Source: Liriodendron chinense | Taxonomy: Eukaryota > Streptophyta > Magnoliopsida > Magnoliales > Magnoliaceae | Assembly (NCBI GenBank): GCA_003013855.2 | Contig: ML058507.1 | Coordinates: 4,402,001 to 4,466,000 of the forward strand | Length of the DNA stretch: 64,000 nucleotides | Direction of reading: 5' to 3' | Shown: positions 22,283-32,699 of the stretch, one piece after another | How the letters are laid out: each line of letters opens with the position of its first letter | Position numbering within the stretch: position 1 is the stretch's first letter | Program-made: the position numbers and the translations under genes | The notes under the pieces: generated by a model | Told to the model about the DNA's origin: nothing | Database searches by the model: none | The model's input: the letters and a program-made list of their open reading frames with translations, nothing else

Positions 22283-24248
22283 GTACGGCTCTCACCAGAA
22301 CTCCAACCCCTCACGTAAAGGAAGCGAGGACGAGCGGATGGCTATCAGGAATGAGCGTTCATTGTGGTCTATGCTGTCATCATCCGTGCACAATATAGAA
22401 TCTTTGCTCCGGGTGCCTGATAAGTGGAAAAAGTGGACATCGTCGTGTCTTGCAATTCTCTCCTTAACGGTGTTCAAGTTTGCCCTACTATCTTCCACTT
22501 TTGGAAAAAGTATAACGGGACCACCCCTCGCTGAATATAATCCCCGGATTCGATACCATATACCCAGGGGAAATACACTCCGAGCCATCCGGACAGGAAA
22601 TGCCATCCGCAGTAAGCCGAATTCACACCGAAGGCAGCCCGGTTCTTATTGCTGATAACATAACCAAAAGCCCGATAAAGAGAACACAATACGGCAGGAG
22701 CTATTGCATAACGGTGGCCATTAGCCAAGGCCCCTGCGACGGCAAAACAAGATACCCTCACATTATCGGCCTGTTTTGAGCTCGACAAGACCACGCAACT
22801 CAACCAATACGCCAAGAAGCAGGCCAGCTCACAGGTCGGGGATAACTTGTTGGGACGGGGGAAGTTTTCCTCCATTCGATTCTCTAAAAATGCCTTATCC
22901 CCGCGGTCTTCGTCATAAGCCGCATAGTCCAGACTGAAATGAAGAAAACAAAGCATTAACGGGAGAGAGAAAGACGTAACAGAATAATGACGTACAGCTC
23001 GCAATTAAGTGCTTACTCTAAGCCATGACTGAAATAAACCAGTCAGTCTTCAAAAGGAAGTTTATCCTTGAAAGCCCAGAATTACGGAAGCTCTGCAAAT
23101 AACTCGTAACAAGCCGGGGAGAAGAAGCCTTCGCTCACCCACTTTTTCTTCCGAGACAGCTCCTCATCGCTCAGAACCCACTCATCGTATATCCTCCCGC
23201 GAATCGGGAGACCAGCGATACGGTTCAAGTCCCATAGCGAGATGCTCATCCCTCCATACGACAAATGAAAGGTGTTGGTCATAGAGCACCAGTGGTTCAG
23301 AAACCCCTTGTAGACCTACGGTTCGCGACAAAAGTAAATCGAGGTCGTCGCAATAGCCTTAAAGAGGCCTACCGCTTTCAAGGCCTCCCTATGACGTTCC
23401 AAAATCCGGTTCGCCCATGCTTCATATCCGGGATGAGCGATCAAATGACTTCGGGTCGGGAATGCACCCGATAACCAGATTTCCGTATCTCCCAGGTGAT
23501 GAAACCTTTGCCGAAGGGTCTCGAAGTAGTGTGTAGGGAAAGGCCGATGGGGGTCCTGGTTCGGCTCTAAAAATATCATAATCTTTGGGTCCAAGACAGC
23601 TTGACGTCTGCCATTCTCAGACAGGGAACAGTTGAGGAAAGGCCCAGGAGTAGATGTCCACATTTCCACGCTAAAAAAAGAATTTGCGCGGCACACGTCT
23701 GAAGGCTCAATACTGGGAAGAGAGCGGTGCCGTTGGAAACTTCTAGTGGACCTAATGTACCCTCGCATATAAGGGTTCCAAATGGCAAGAGGAGAAGTGA
23801 CTAGCTTTACAGTTGACCAAACGATCTTCATTTTATCGGACTTAGACCTGGTTTGCTTCTCCAGGTATACCTACTTCGCACCCTTGCCGGCCCTCTTTGG
23901 GCGACTGCGTCTAGCAGATTGGGCGGGGGCCAATGGACTCGCCTCGCCCTCTTCGGAACCCGTTGTCCCGTCACTTCGGAAACCCCGCAAAGGAGCAAAC
24001 CAGGTGTCCCATTGTTCCTGTGTGCCCTTGTCTGGAGGGGGTGGCACAACCCGATCACAGAGAATCTTCTTTTGCATGTCCTTAGACAGCGTCAGTATAC
24101 GTTCGTAGAAGTTGAAAGTTTCCGGAGGCAGGAACCACTAGGGGTTCTGATCAGACGGACGAATAACGTTCTTCGAAGCCGCCCGTTTGTGCTTTGATGG
24201 AGTCAATGGAGGACCCGAAGGACCAGCCTCAGAAGGGTCTCTAGCCAT
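22283..24248 (-). pseudogene. N-terminal half of the antisense plant mobile domain (PMD) gene of element A
   Basis: The minus strand starts at ATG 24246-24248 (MARDPSEAGPSG). It passes a basic, proline-rich leader (PKRAGKGAK) and reaches the PMD signature TFHLSYGGMSISLWDLNRIAGLP (about 23275-23207). After an 83-bp intron (22934-23016) it continues LSPTCELACFLAYWL, NVRVSCFAVAGALANG and YCGWHFLSGWLGVYFP, all typical of the aminotransferase-like plant mobile domain family. Stops include TAG near 24138, TAG 23316-23318, TAA 23082-23084 and TGA near 23055. The gene is broken by B at 22283 and resumes at 11257. Tat-lineage elements are known to carry extra antisense ORFs between pol and the 3' LTR, some with this domain. 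Confidence 0.75.
22934..23016 (-). other. Spliceosomal intron inside the antisense PMD domain
   Basis: The minus strand reads GGCTTAGA|GTAAGCACTT ... CTTCATTTCAG|TCTGGAC. Removing these 83 T-rich bases joins FSHGL-D-LDYAAYDEDRG in frame. The donor is a near-perfect GTAAGC. Confidence 0.8.
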
Positions 24249-24673
24249 CACAATCTGCGACGGCACACGGAAAGCTTAGATATAACTCAAAGCAAGAGAA
24301 AATGCACACAAAAGAAATCGACATTCTCAAAGTTCAAGAGGATGCAAAGTAGCAGGCAAAGGAGGCACGATCACCAATAAACGAATCAAGGTCATAGTAA
24401 AATGCGTTCGAACTGGCAAAGAAGGAAATAGCATGATAGCATTCACAATCACGACATTATCATCACGTACAAACAAGAACGGATAAAAGAAAGAGAAAAA
24501 CGATATAATCATCATTCATTAACTAAGACAGGCCCAAAATATTCAGACTGTCATATCAATTGTTTAAATGTTGAAATTAAAAGTTTGTCACAAGATGACA
24601 CAAAATTGCGGGGCCCCCTCCCCATGGATAGAAAAGGATCTCAATCCTGCAACAGTGGAAGAATCCGAGCCTT

Positions 24674-25267
24674 CTACTCGTCCACCTTCGCCTGGACCCG
24701 CACTTCCTTAGAAAGCAGGTCCATTAGGTAGGAGATGCATTGCTGCACAAAGTCGAAGTTCATGTGTTCAGCGTTGGTCCAGTTCCTCATGATGGAGATA
24801 TCGATCGCGAGTCTGTCATATTCCCTCAAGGCCTCCCTAACCGCTCTCCAGATTCAGGCACGACGATCTGGAAACTCGGCCTCCGCCAGCAGGACAGCCC
24901 AAGCCAGGAATCGTCTCTTCTCCCTTTTCTCCCTCTTTAAGGAGTTAAGCCGGTTCAATAAGGTCAGGAAAGAATCAGCCAAGGGAAGCTCCGCCTCCTC
25001 AAGGAGCACCAGCTCTTCTGGGAACGAGGAGTCGCCAATAAAATCAAGAATGGCTTCTCTGTGCTCATCAAAAGTGGAGGCCATAAGTGAAACATTCCGG
25101 ATAGCTTGTAGTATGGAACGAAAATCTGCACCAAGTCTGGATAAAGCCTTGGACACCTCATCATACTGAACATGGAGGGATGACCAAGCTTCTAGAAGAT
25201 TGAGGGAGTCAAAGAGCCGTTGTAAGCAGTCATGAGCCGCGCGTAAGGAGGCACGAGTTACAACCAT
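24674..25267 (-). pseudogene. Second antisense ORF of element A, helical protein of unknown function
   Basis: From ATG 25265-25267 (MVVTRASLRAAHDCL) the frame runs to TAG 24674-24676, about 197 codons, with one TGA at 24854-24856 (likely CGA). The protein is rich in Leu, Glu, Arg and Ala and looks wholly helical (SFLTLLNRLNSLKREKREKR). No domain was recognised. It lies 5' of the PMD gene on the same strand with about 425 bp between them, so it may be a separate gene or an upstream exon. That gap (24249-24673) holds no clear feature. Confidence 0.5.
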
Positions 25268-25689
25268 TGTCTGCTGGAAAAAAAACAAGACTAACAACTC
25301 GATTTGAGAACCGCGGCAATTTGATAAAAAGGAGTAAAGAAAGGAAGCGTATAAAGATTATTTACATCAGATCCAAAGTCAACGGAGGCATGCGCAAGTA
25401 CATCTAAACTCTATCTAAATTAATCGTTATAATTACCAAAAAATGCCATTTTGGCCAGGCATAGCCCAAAATTTAAAGTATATGAGACACGACATAGCTT
25501 CCGGATAGCAATGAATGCACATGAGAATTTAAGATGGAAGTGCAAGACCCCATATCCTTTAAAGTAACGATCCCTGTCATCACGAGAATAGCTTTGCCCA
25601 CCCAAAATGTGGATATGATGGGCAGTGTTGGGCCAAATTTACACGTGAAAGAGCCCCAAAAACAAGAAAATTCCAAGTCATGGAAACTA

Positions 25690-26110
25690 GGTGCGTCGGA
25701 CCCAACGCACCCCTAAAATAATCCAAAATTTCGCAAAAAGATACAAAGTTGAATATCTGGGTCGCCAGTCCAACGCACCCCAAAATACCAAAAATGTTAT
25801 GACTGAATATCTGGGTGCGTCGGACCCAACGCACCTTAAAACATTAACATCGGTCTAAGTCCAATACATAGGTGCGTCACGCCCAACGCACCTCGAAATT
25901 CGGTCATTTTTCCCAAGTACAATATTTGGGTGCATCAAGCATGGCGCACCCTTAAATCCGAAGGGTTTTCTCCAACTTGTGAAGAGGGGTGCGTTGAGCG
26001 CAATGCACCCTTAAAATCCCAAAATCCAATCGAGTTCGAATACTTGGGTGCGTTGAGAGCAACGCACCCTTAAAATTAAAATTTCACCAAGTCATTATTT
26101 GGGTGCATCA
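25690..26110. repeat. Tandem ~58-bp repeat with GGTGCGT/ACGCACC palindromes
   Basis: Eight units start at about 25690, 25759, 25813, 25871, 25928, 25988, 26046 and 26101. Each carries GGGTGCGT, 6-9 bases, then ACGCACCC, followed by AT-rich sequence (TTAAAAT). It lies in the 3' region of A just before the LTR, where Tat-lineage elements often hold fast-changing tandem repeats. The rest of 25268-26353 has no gene. Confidence 0.85.
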
Positions 26111-27089
26111 CGCTCCTCGAAAGTCCAAATATTTGAAATAAAAGGGTGCGCTCGACCTTTTTTGGGTGTGCTGGAGACAATAAAAGGGTGAGTTGGCGAA
26201 TATTTAGGTGCGTCAAAGGCAGAGCAAATGCACAGTAAGAAGTAAGGAATGAAAGAAAATCAGGCTATCTTATCTATTTATCGTGTGGACCCGAGAATCC
26301 GATGCGTTACGTTGAATGGTCGTAGGTCCATCGCAACGCACCGGAGGGGCATCTGTTGGGGTCCCAAAAGTCAGTACCCTCTAGAACAAATCAACTAGGC
26401 ACTTGTTTGGAGGAAATCCCACAAAATACCATCCCACGCACCCAAATACTCAGATTTACAAAAGATCCAGTACTTAGCTATTTTCACCGGTGGGCCCCAC
26501 GAATCACTGTGATCAAAACCCTTTAAAAGTAAGCAGACACCTTCTTTATGAATTATGATAAGCAGTGCATGACGATTCACCAAGAAGCGGGCCCCGCAAG
26601 CCCTTCGTTTCGCAAAACCCAATTTTGTAAAACACGAGTACGTCAAGCGCACCCATTTATTCAGCCCGACGCACCCTTAAATTCATGAAAATTCAAAAAG
26701 TATTTCCAGATGTATTTTAGCTCTGATGCACCCAAAAATAACTTGACGCATCCGAAAAATACCTTCGACGCGTCCATAAATTCAGAAAATACTGAACTGT
26801 AATTTCAGGGTGCATTGGACATTGACGCATCCAAAAAATCGTCCAGCCCGTCCATAAAATAGCTCGACGCACCCATCAAAACACCAAAAACCAGCATAGC
26901 ATTTTTTGGATGCATTGGACTCTGACGCACCCAAAAATAGCTCGACGCACCCATAAAATCATCACATTTTAGAATATCATTTTGGGGTGTGTCGGAGCTC
27001 CCACGCGCCTATTTGGGGGTGCGTCGAAGGCTTTTGGGGGTGCGTCATACGTGGCAGCCCCTCATTGGTCCTTTTTCGGTATTTTCGGG

Positions 27090-27097
27090 TATAAATA
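27090..27097 (+). promoter_or_regulatory. TATA box of LTR A
   Basis: TATAAATA followed by CCCCTCCCACTG is typical of a plant core promoter. Confidence 0.65.
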
Positions 27098-27126
27098 CCC
27101 CTCCCACTGTTCATTTGTACAGATTA

Positions 27127-27144
27127 AGAGAGAGAGAGAGAGAG
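27127..27144. repeat. (AG)n microsatellite
   Basis: An 18-bp AG run lies about 35 bp after the TATA box, near the expected transcription start of LTR A. Confidence 0.9.
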
Positions 27145-28469
27145 CCATTATCCCCTGAGTATTTGGGATTTACAGTCGGAAACCCTCACCAGAATCCTTC
27201 TCCAACCACCGGAAAACCTTCCCAGTCACCGGAATCCCTTTTCGATCACCGTTATTATTCGCCGGAAAATCACTCTGACTAATACCACCGCAGGTCCGGA
27301 TTATAAAAAATCATAAGTGTGGGCGCACACCCGAAAATTCAACATAATTCGTACTTGTATTTTCAGGGTGCATTGGACTCCCATGCACCAAAAAATATCT
27401 CGACGCACCCGAAAATTCAACTTAATTCGGACTTGTATTTTTAGGGTGCATTGGACCCCAACGCACCCGAAAATTGTCCCACGCATCCGTAAATTCAACA
27501 AAAATCAGGCATTTAATTTAAAGGTGTGTTGGAGCCAACGCACCTATAAATTAAGTCCCACGCACCCAAAAAATCAGCCAATTACAGAACATGTTCATGG
27601 GTGCACCGGACTCAATTTTAAGTGTTTTCAAGTTCCGCTTGAGCCTATTTTGGGTATTTCGAGCATGCCGGACGCAATGAAATGGTCAAATGGACGTTTC
27701 GAGATCTCAAACAATGAGCAGAACTGCGTATCTTCGAGGTTCGACCCGGTTCAATGCATTGAATGAAATGACTTCTCAAAAGGGAGCTGCCAGCATCCAG
27801 AACTATGCAAATATATCATTATTTACATCTATTGTAAAGATGTGATCCGATTCGGGTCAAAAGCTAGGCAAACGGGACTATGGTTATCATAATAAACCAT
27901 ATTAAAAGAGTTTCAATTCTCTATAAAGTAATTGTTATGAACTGCCACAACACAATAGTCGATGCCCTACCCATTCAAACGACATCCATCGGTTGGGCTA
28001 CGCAGGTACACACAACTGTAGAATGGACTTCCCGACGTGACCTATCCATACATTAACAGGCGCAGGCCAAGAGTCATCCTTCTCAATCATAAACCCTGAT
28101 AGTCTCAGCCCGAATCTCCAATCAGAACATGGGACATAAACATCTGACTAATACAAAGGTAGTTCAGTCCATAACAAAACAAATACAGGTCTCTACGACC
28201 GCAAACTCTAAGATCATAGTCCTGCTGACTAGTCTTCTGCCTTTTAATTAAGGTTCATCGATCATTCGATGTAATTAAGGGCTCGTGCCAGATCACGGCC
28301 TGGAATGTACAAGATCTCAGGATCTCTGGAATAAAATTTGCCTTGTGATGTCTCTTCTTGTGTACCTTTTGTGAATGCTTATGATTGTTTATGAATGTTT
28401 CCATTACTCAGAACCCCAGAACAACAAAACACAAGAAAACTGCGTTTGAGCATTTTTCTAGTTCTAACA

Positions 28470-29191
28470 GTTAATATTTTTAGTTAATCTTTTATCTCTT
28501 GTGATTTCTCTTACATGGGATGTTTTGATTACTGAGATTGCTTAATGAGGTATTGTTGATAGGGTTTTGGGTTATAGAAATTGTAGATCTATCATGATAT
28601 GTTGGATGCTAGGAGATCTTATAAACCAAGTTTCCTAAGTGCTTATCTAGAACTAAACTAGAAGGGTTCTTATCTTTTGATTTAATCTGAGATAGGTGTT
28701 TATGTAATGATTTTGGTTCAATTCATGCTTCTAAATCAAGTCTAGTGACAAGGCTTGAGGAAGAATTATAAATGTGATCTTAATTGTTTTGTGAATGATT
28801 GGGCTATGTGATTGGATACGCCCAATGCCTTAGTTTTTATGAGAGAACCATATCAGTGGATGATTCTTCTATGTTAGATAAGTTATGATGATCTGATTGC
28901 TCTATATTCTGATTAGATAGGGATATAACTCTGATTCTAATTGAGTTATTAGCTTGAATGGTTTAAATTGGCATTGTGAATGATTATAAGTGGATCCTTG
29001 TCACTCTAGTGCATATTTCCTTAATTTAATAAATAGTTTTATGTTCTTAATTTCTATCCATCAATATAAATCTGAATTTAGTCCATCCTAGTTATAAAGT
29101 TTAGAATTGTTACGACAATCCCTGAGGATTGACCTTGGTCTTACCGAGAATTATTACTACATCATAGCCTTGCACTTGAGGCGAGCGAACA
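28470..29191 (+). mobile_element. Element D: 3' part of an Athila-type LTR, plus orientation
   Basis: The last 120 bp (GACCTTGGTCTTACCGAG, ATTATTACTACATCATAGCC, CACTTGAGGCGAGCGAACA) match the U5 ends of B and I. No primer site follows, so this is a solo LTR or the 3' end of an element. The left part is cut off by A, and the rest lies outside the window. The bases after it are GTGTA. Confidence 0.75.
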
Positions 29192-29357
29192 GTGTACAAA
29201 TCAACCATAAGTTTACGGCAAGAGTTTGCCTTACCATTGTGTCAACGGCTTTCACACTACTTCTTATTGCCATCTTGGTTGATCAACCCTCCCTTAGGTG
29301 GTGATAGGTAGCCCTTTTCAATATTTTCGATCTTACTGATTTTCAATTCTTCTCTTT

Positions 29358-29362
<5 letters not shown>

Positions 29363-29420
<58 letters not shown>
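29363..29420. repeat. (TA)n microsatellite
   Basis: A pure 58-bp TA run directly abuts the left end of the MITE. Confidence 0.97.
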
Positions 29421-29423
<3 letters not shown>

Positions 29424-29958
29424 AATGGTACTATGGGGTTGACCTCATGAGAAGTTCCGATGAGGTCGAGTTGTGTGGGCCCCACTGCGATGTGTGTTGG
29501 ACATCAATATCGTGCATTTAATGTGTCCCCTTTAGGTTATGGGATATCCCAAAAATCAGCCATATACAGAACTCAGTCGAGCCATACCATCTAAAACCAT
29601 GTGAAGACATGCCTAAAACATCTAAAAGTACTTAATGGGGCCCACATGTGTTTTAGATGCGGTTGAAACTTAGTTGGATGAGGGACACACACAATGGAAG
29701 CTTTAGATTTGTGAACCACATCTTGGTGGGTCCAATAAATGATCATGAAGGTTTTAATGGGTGGGTAACCCCTCTCAACTGTTGTATGTGGTGTGGCCCA
29801 CCTAAGTCATGGATTGACCTGATTTTTAAGCCCATGGCCCACCATGGAATGGTGCATCTGACTAATGGGTTAGATGTTCGGCACACATCACGATGGGGCC
29901 CACATAGCTCGACCTCATGGGAAGTTCACATGAGGTCGAGCGCATAATACCTTATCCC
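29421..29958. mobile_element. MITE with ~75-bp terminal inverted repeats
   Basis: The left end GGGAATGGTACTATG...GACCTCATGAGAAG...GATGAGGTCGAG...GTGGGCCCCA is matched in reverse complement by the right end (GGGATAAGGTATTATG...GACCTCATGTGAAC...CATGAGGTCGAG...GTGGGCCCCA). The 538-bp element has no transposase ORF and lies in TA/ATAT sequence, so a TA-type target is likely. Superfamily is not certain. Confidence 0.85.
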
Positions 29959-29963
29959 ATATA

Positions 29964-29972
<9 letters not shown>

Positions 29973-30028
<56 letters not shown>
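29973..30028. repeat. (AC)n microsatellite
   Basis: A 56-bp AC run lies to the right of the MITE, between ATATATACATAT and ATATATAG. Confidence 0.97.
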
Positions 30029-30035
<7 letters not shown>

Positions 30036-30130
30036 GTCGAAGATTCTAAAAGGCTGTCTTTGTACTAAACTTGTAAGTTCTTCTCATGACCGTGATGGAC
30101 AAAACTCCCTGGCTTGGTTCCTCAACACTT

Positions 30131-30345
30131 TCAAACTACCGCAGAATAGTAACGCAGACAGAAGAGATGACATGCTCGATGACAAGTTCGTGCACCTTCC
30201 TTGCCAATGGAGGTTTCAACTTCCCTCGTCTCACCGCAACAGCAACTGCTAGCCCAGGCTCAGAATGGCAGTTGGTTGAGACCCGGAGGCAGAAGAAAGA
30301 ACAGAAGAAAGCTGCCATCCTAGCTGCATATAGGAAGGTGAAGTT
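30131..30345. other. Unmatched segment in the C 3' region, possible captured fragment
   Basis: The Athila 3' region on either side aligns with H, but these about 215 bp do not. The plus strand is open and encodes a basic helical stretch (QLVETRRQKKEQKKAAILAAY). It may be a captured host fragment or a diverged variant. Confidence 0.35.
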
Positions 30346-30714
30346 CAAAGCTTGCAACATCGCTCACTTCTTATCTCCTCTTCTTATACTCGTATCATCC
30401 CAAATGCATAGAAACAAAGTTTTCCAAAAGAGTTTTGAATTTTTAGAAAATTTGAAAAAATTTACACATATGATGCTCGAAATATTTCAAACTGCTAGAT
30501 GAGGAATCTCATCTCACCCCCCAACCAAAATCTTACATTGTCCTCAATGTAACAAGATATACAATAAGCATGACATAAGAGCAATGAAATAAAACAAAGG
30601 AGAGTGAGAACGAGAATACCTGAGGTAGCAAGTTGATCAATGCTAGCATCTTCCATTGTCTCGATGAGACTTATTCAATCCTAATTTCAGAAAAATAAAT
30701 CCTAACCTACCTAC

Positions 30715-32433
30715 CTACCTTTGATTAGTCCGATCGACTACATGATCAAATTTGAGTAGAATCTTCATGAATTTCAATAAATTTCTCATGAGGACCATCC
30801 AAAGTCCTGCTCGACAGTAAACATGTGTGCTTCTTATCATTGAAGTCCAATCGTATTGTGCACCACATGCATAAAAGGAAGAGATAAGAGTAGCAAAAAG
30901 ATATCTCCTCAAATTCTGATATGGGTTATGATCGATAAAAAACGGGTCCTCCCAATCAGAATTTTCAATGGGCTGAAGGACCCATGATGGTGGAGAGACA
31001 CTCATAGTGTATTCTTCAGTTAGAGTTGTCTCCTCCACAATTTCAGAATTATATGGTGCTTCCACAAACAATGGTAAAGAGTGTAAAACAGTGGAATGGT
31101 GTTCTTCAGGCACCGACACCGTGTCTAACAAAATGTCCAACTCCTTAATCATCTCATCATCAATATCATAAGATTGGGCCAAGCATTCCTCTAGGAAATT
31201 GAGATAGTCGGATGAAGGGTCCTCATCCTCCCTTAATGATTGAAGAAATTCTGTTTCAATGGTAAGGAATTCCTCCTCTATAGAGAGGAGGTCTTCAAAG
31301 GAAAAAATTTCAGATTTAGGGGTAAGCACATCATCTAACATTAGTTGATCTTTTAAAATTTCAGATTGTGCCACCTCATCATCCAAAGGAAAAGAATTTT
31401 CAATCAAAGGGAGGTCTACCACAATAGAATTTGGCATGTGTTGTTAGTGGAAGGATTAAAAAAGATCGACTTCAGCCATCTCTTTAGCATGTATATCCTC
31501 TAGAGACTCATAATCATTATGCCAATGGGAAAAAGAAACCGTAGGTTCATAAGCATTCACCAACCCCTCATTGTAGGCAACCCCACTACCGCTTTCAAAT
31601 TTTATGGATTCCTTGGGTTCGTCAACCGTCATTGAAATCTCTTCATCATTAAGTTCAAAGCATCCAAAAGAGATAATGGACTCACCATAATTGATGATGA
31701 CATTGGGATCATCGAAATCAATCTCCTCTAAAAGTCTATTCATTAAATCTGAAGAAGGTGGGACTTGGGTAGCCCCATCCTTCTCATTAAAGGGGATTGA
31801 TTTGATGCCCCCAATTTCGGGCTCAATGTCTTCACAAGATGGCGAGTAAGCTTGATTTGATTGTTCATCTACATACTCATTCCATATTTCCTCAAGTATT
31901 TGTGTATACTTATCATCAAAAGAGGAAGACTTTTTAGGGTGATTGTTAATAACCATGGTTGGTTCCTCCCTTAAGCAAGGAGAATGGTGGTTTTCCCAAT
32001 TAAGACCGTACGCATTGTAGGATGAAAAGTTATATGATGGTTGATAGGCATATCCATACAAGTAATCACGCATTGTCTTAACCGGTTGGCTACTACTCAC
32101 CTGTTCCTTTTGTTGTTGCACACCTCCTACCATAACCGGTGGAACACTCATGTTATTTTCAATCCGGTAATCACGTAATGTTTTTCCCGGATGATTATCT
32201 AATTTTACTTCGTTCCGCTATTCCCCCATCATCTTACGTTGTGTCTCAATATGTGTACTGTTTTCATTAATGTAATCACGTATCGTCTTACGTGGGGGGG
32301 TAGTGGAGGTTCTTTGAATCTCAGAAAAATATTCATGCTTGGAGGGATCTCGATCACAATGAGTTTGAGTCCCCCAATCCGACATCTCATCCTCCAAAAG
32401 GTACTTATACGCACTATTCGTCCAATCATACAT
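30715..32433 (-). pseudogene. Single long ORF of non-autonomous element C, unknown acidic protein
   Basis: One frame runs from ATG 32431-32433 (MYDWTNSAYKYLLEDEM) to 30715, about 573 codons. It has TAG at 32218-32220 and two TAA near 31456 and 31444, all consistent with C-to-T changes. The protein is rich in Glu, Asp and Ser and has no pol motif. Near the N terminus it repeats K-T-I-R-D-Y-I-N-E-N, K-T-L-R-D-Y-R-I-E-N and K-T-M-R-D-Y-L-Y. The Athila Gag proteins of B and G carry the related R-[ST]-L-R-D-Y-L-Q-P. It may derive from Gag or act with it; function is unknown. Confidence 0.6.
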
Positions 32434-32675
32434 GATGAAATTTTACGGAATTGGAAACTACCCTAATCTAGAAAAAAAAATAAAAAGAAGGGAGATGGGG
32501 AGATGTTACCCAATAGAGTGAGATCTATGTCAGCAACAATGTCCTACAAAATCAAACAAAAAATTGTTAGTAATCTAGAAAAAAAATTAGAAAATCTACT
32601 TTTATAAAAACTGAAAATCCTACCTAACTAAAACTACTCTATAGCTACTAAAACAATTAGAACCGTTTAACCGTT

Positions 32676-32693
32676 TCCCCGGCAGCGGCGCCA
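32676..32693 (-). promoter_or_regulatory. Primer-binding site of C (tRNA-Asp type)
   Basis: The minus strand reads TGGCGCCGCTGCCGGGGA, differing at one base from the complement of the plant tRNA-Asp 3' end. The leader 32434-32675 is AT-rich and non-coding. Confidence 0.85.
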
Positions 32694-32699
32694 AAACCT

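Larger units (their letters stand above)
749..28469 (+). mobile_element. Element A: large Tat-lineage Ty3/Gypsy retrotransposon, interrupted
   Basis: Element A reads gag (752-2335), protease (2477-3187), RT (from 3646), RNase H (to 7162) and integrase (to 8638). Antisense genes follow (9208-11257 and 22283-25267), then tandem repeats and a 3' LTR (26354-28469). Its own sequence in the window is about 15 kb once insertions E and B are removed. The RT motifs, the second archaeal-type RNase H, the CX2HX4HX4C zinc knuckle and the antisense extra ORF point to the Tat lineage. The 5' LTR and primer site lie left of the window. The reading continues cleanly across E and B once those insertions and their 5-bp duplications are removed. 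Confidence 0.85.
26354..28469 (+). repeat. 3' LTR of element A
   Basis: It starts TGTTGGGGTCCC after a purine tract (GGAGGGGCATC, 26343-26353), a familiar Tat-lineage 3' LTR boundary, and ends CTAGTTCTAACA. A TATA box lies at 27090, and AATAAAA near 28331 could serve 3' processing. It contains further GGTGCGT/GACGCACCC motifs (26640-27010 and 27360-27620). The 5' LTR copy is outside the window, so the edges are inferred from motifs alone. Confidence 0.6.
29192..30714 (-). other. 3' untranslated region of C with nested insertions
   Basis: Blocks match the 3' regions of H (38400-39050) and B (19900-20520) in reverse: TTTGCCTTACC...TTTCACACTACTT, GATGGACAAA, TCTTATCTCCTCTTCTTATACTC. An internal polypurine tract reads CACCCCCCAACCAA at 30515-30528. 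Inserted in it are a microsatellite-flanked MITE (29363-30028) and an unmatched segment (30131-30345). Confidence 0.75.

Noticed and set aside
22215..22655. Plus-strand ORF spanning the B/A junction
   Set aside because: It crosses the LTR end and target duplication, so it joins unrelated sequences; the minus strand holds the PMD gene here.
25420..26652. Several short minus-strand ORFs in the GGTGCGT repeat region
   Set aside because: They follow the tandem repeat, have no start context and no similarity to each other beyond the repeat.
27301..27766. ORFs with repeated CIFRVHWTP or FGCVGVQCTL
   Set aside because: They are translations of the degenerate repeat in the A LTR.
29657..29947. 96-codon ORF inside the MITE
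   Set aside because: It extends into the terminal inverted repeat and shows no transposase motif.
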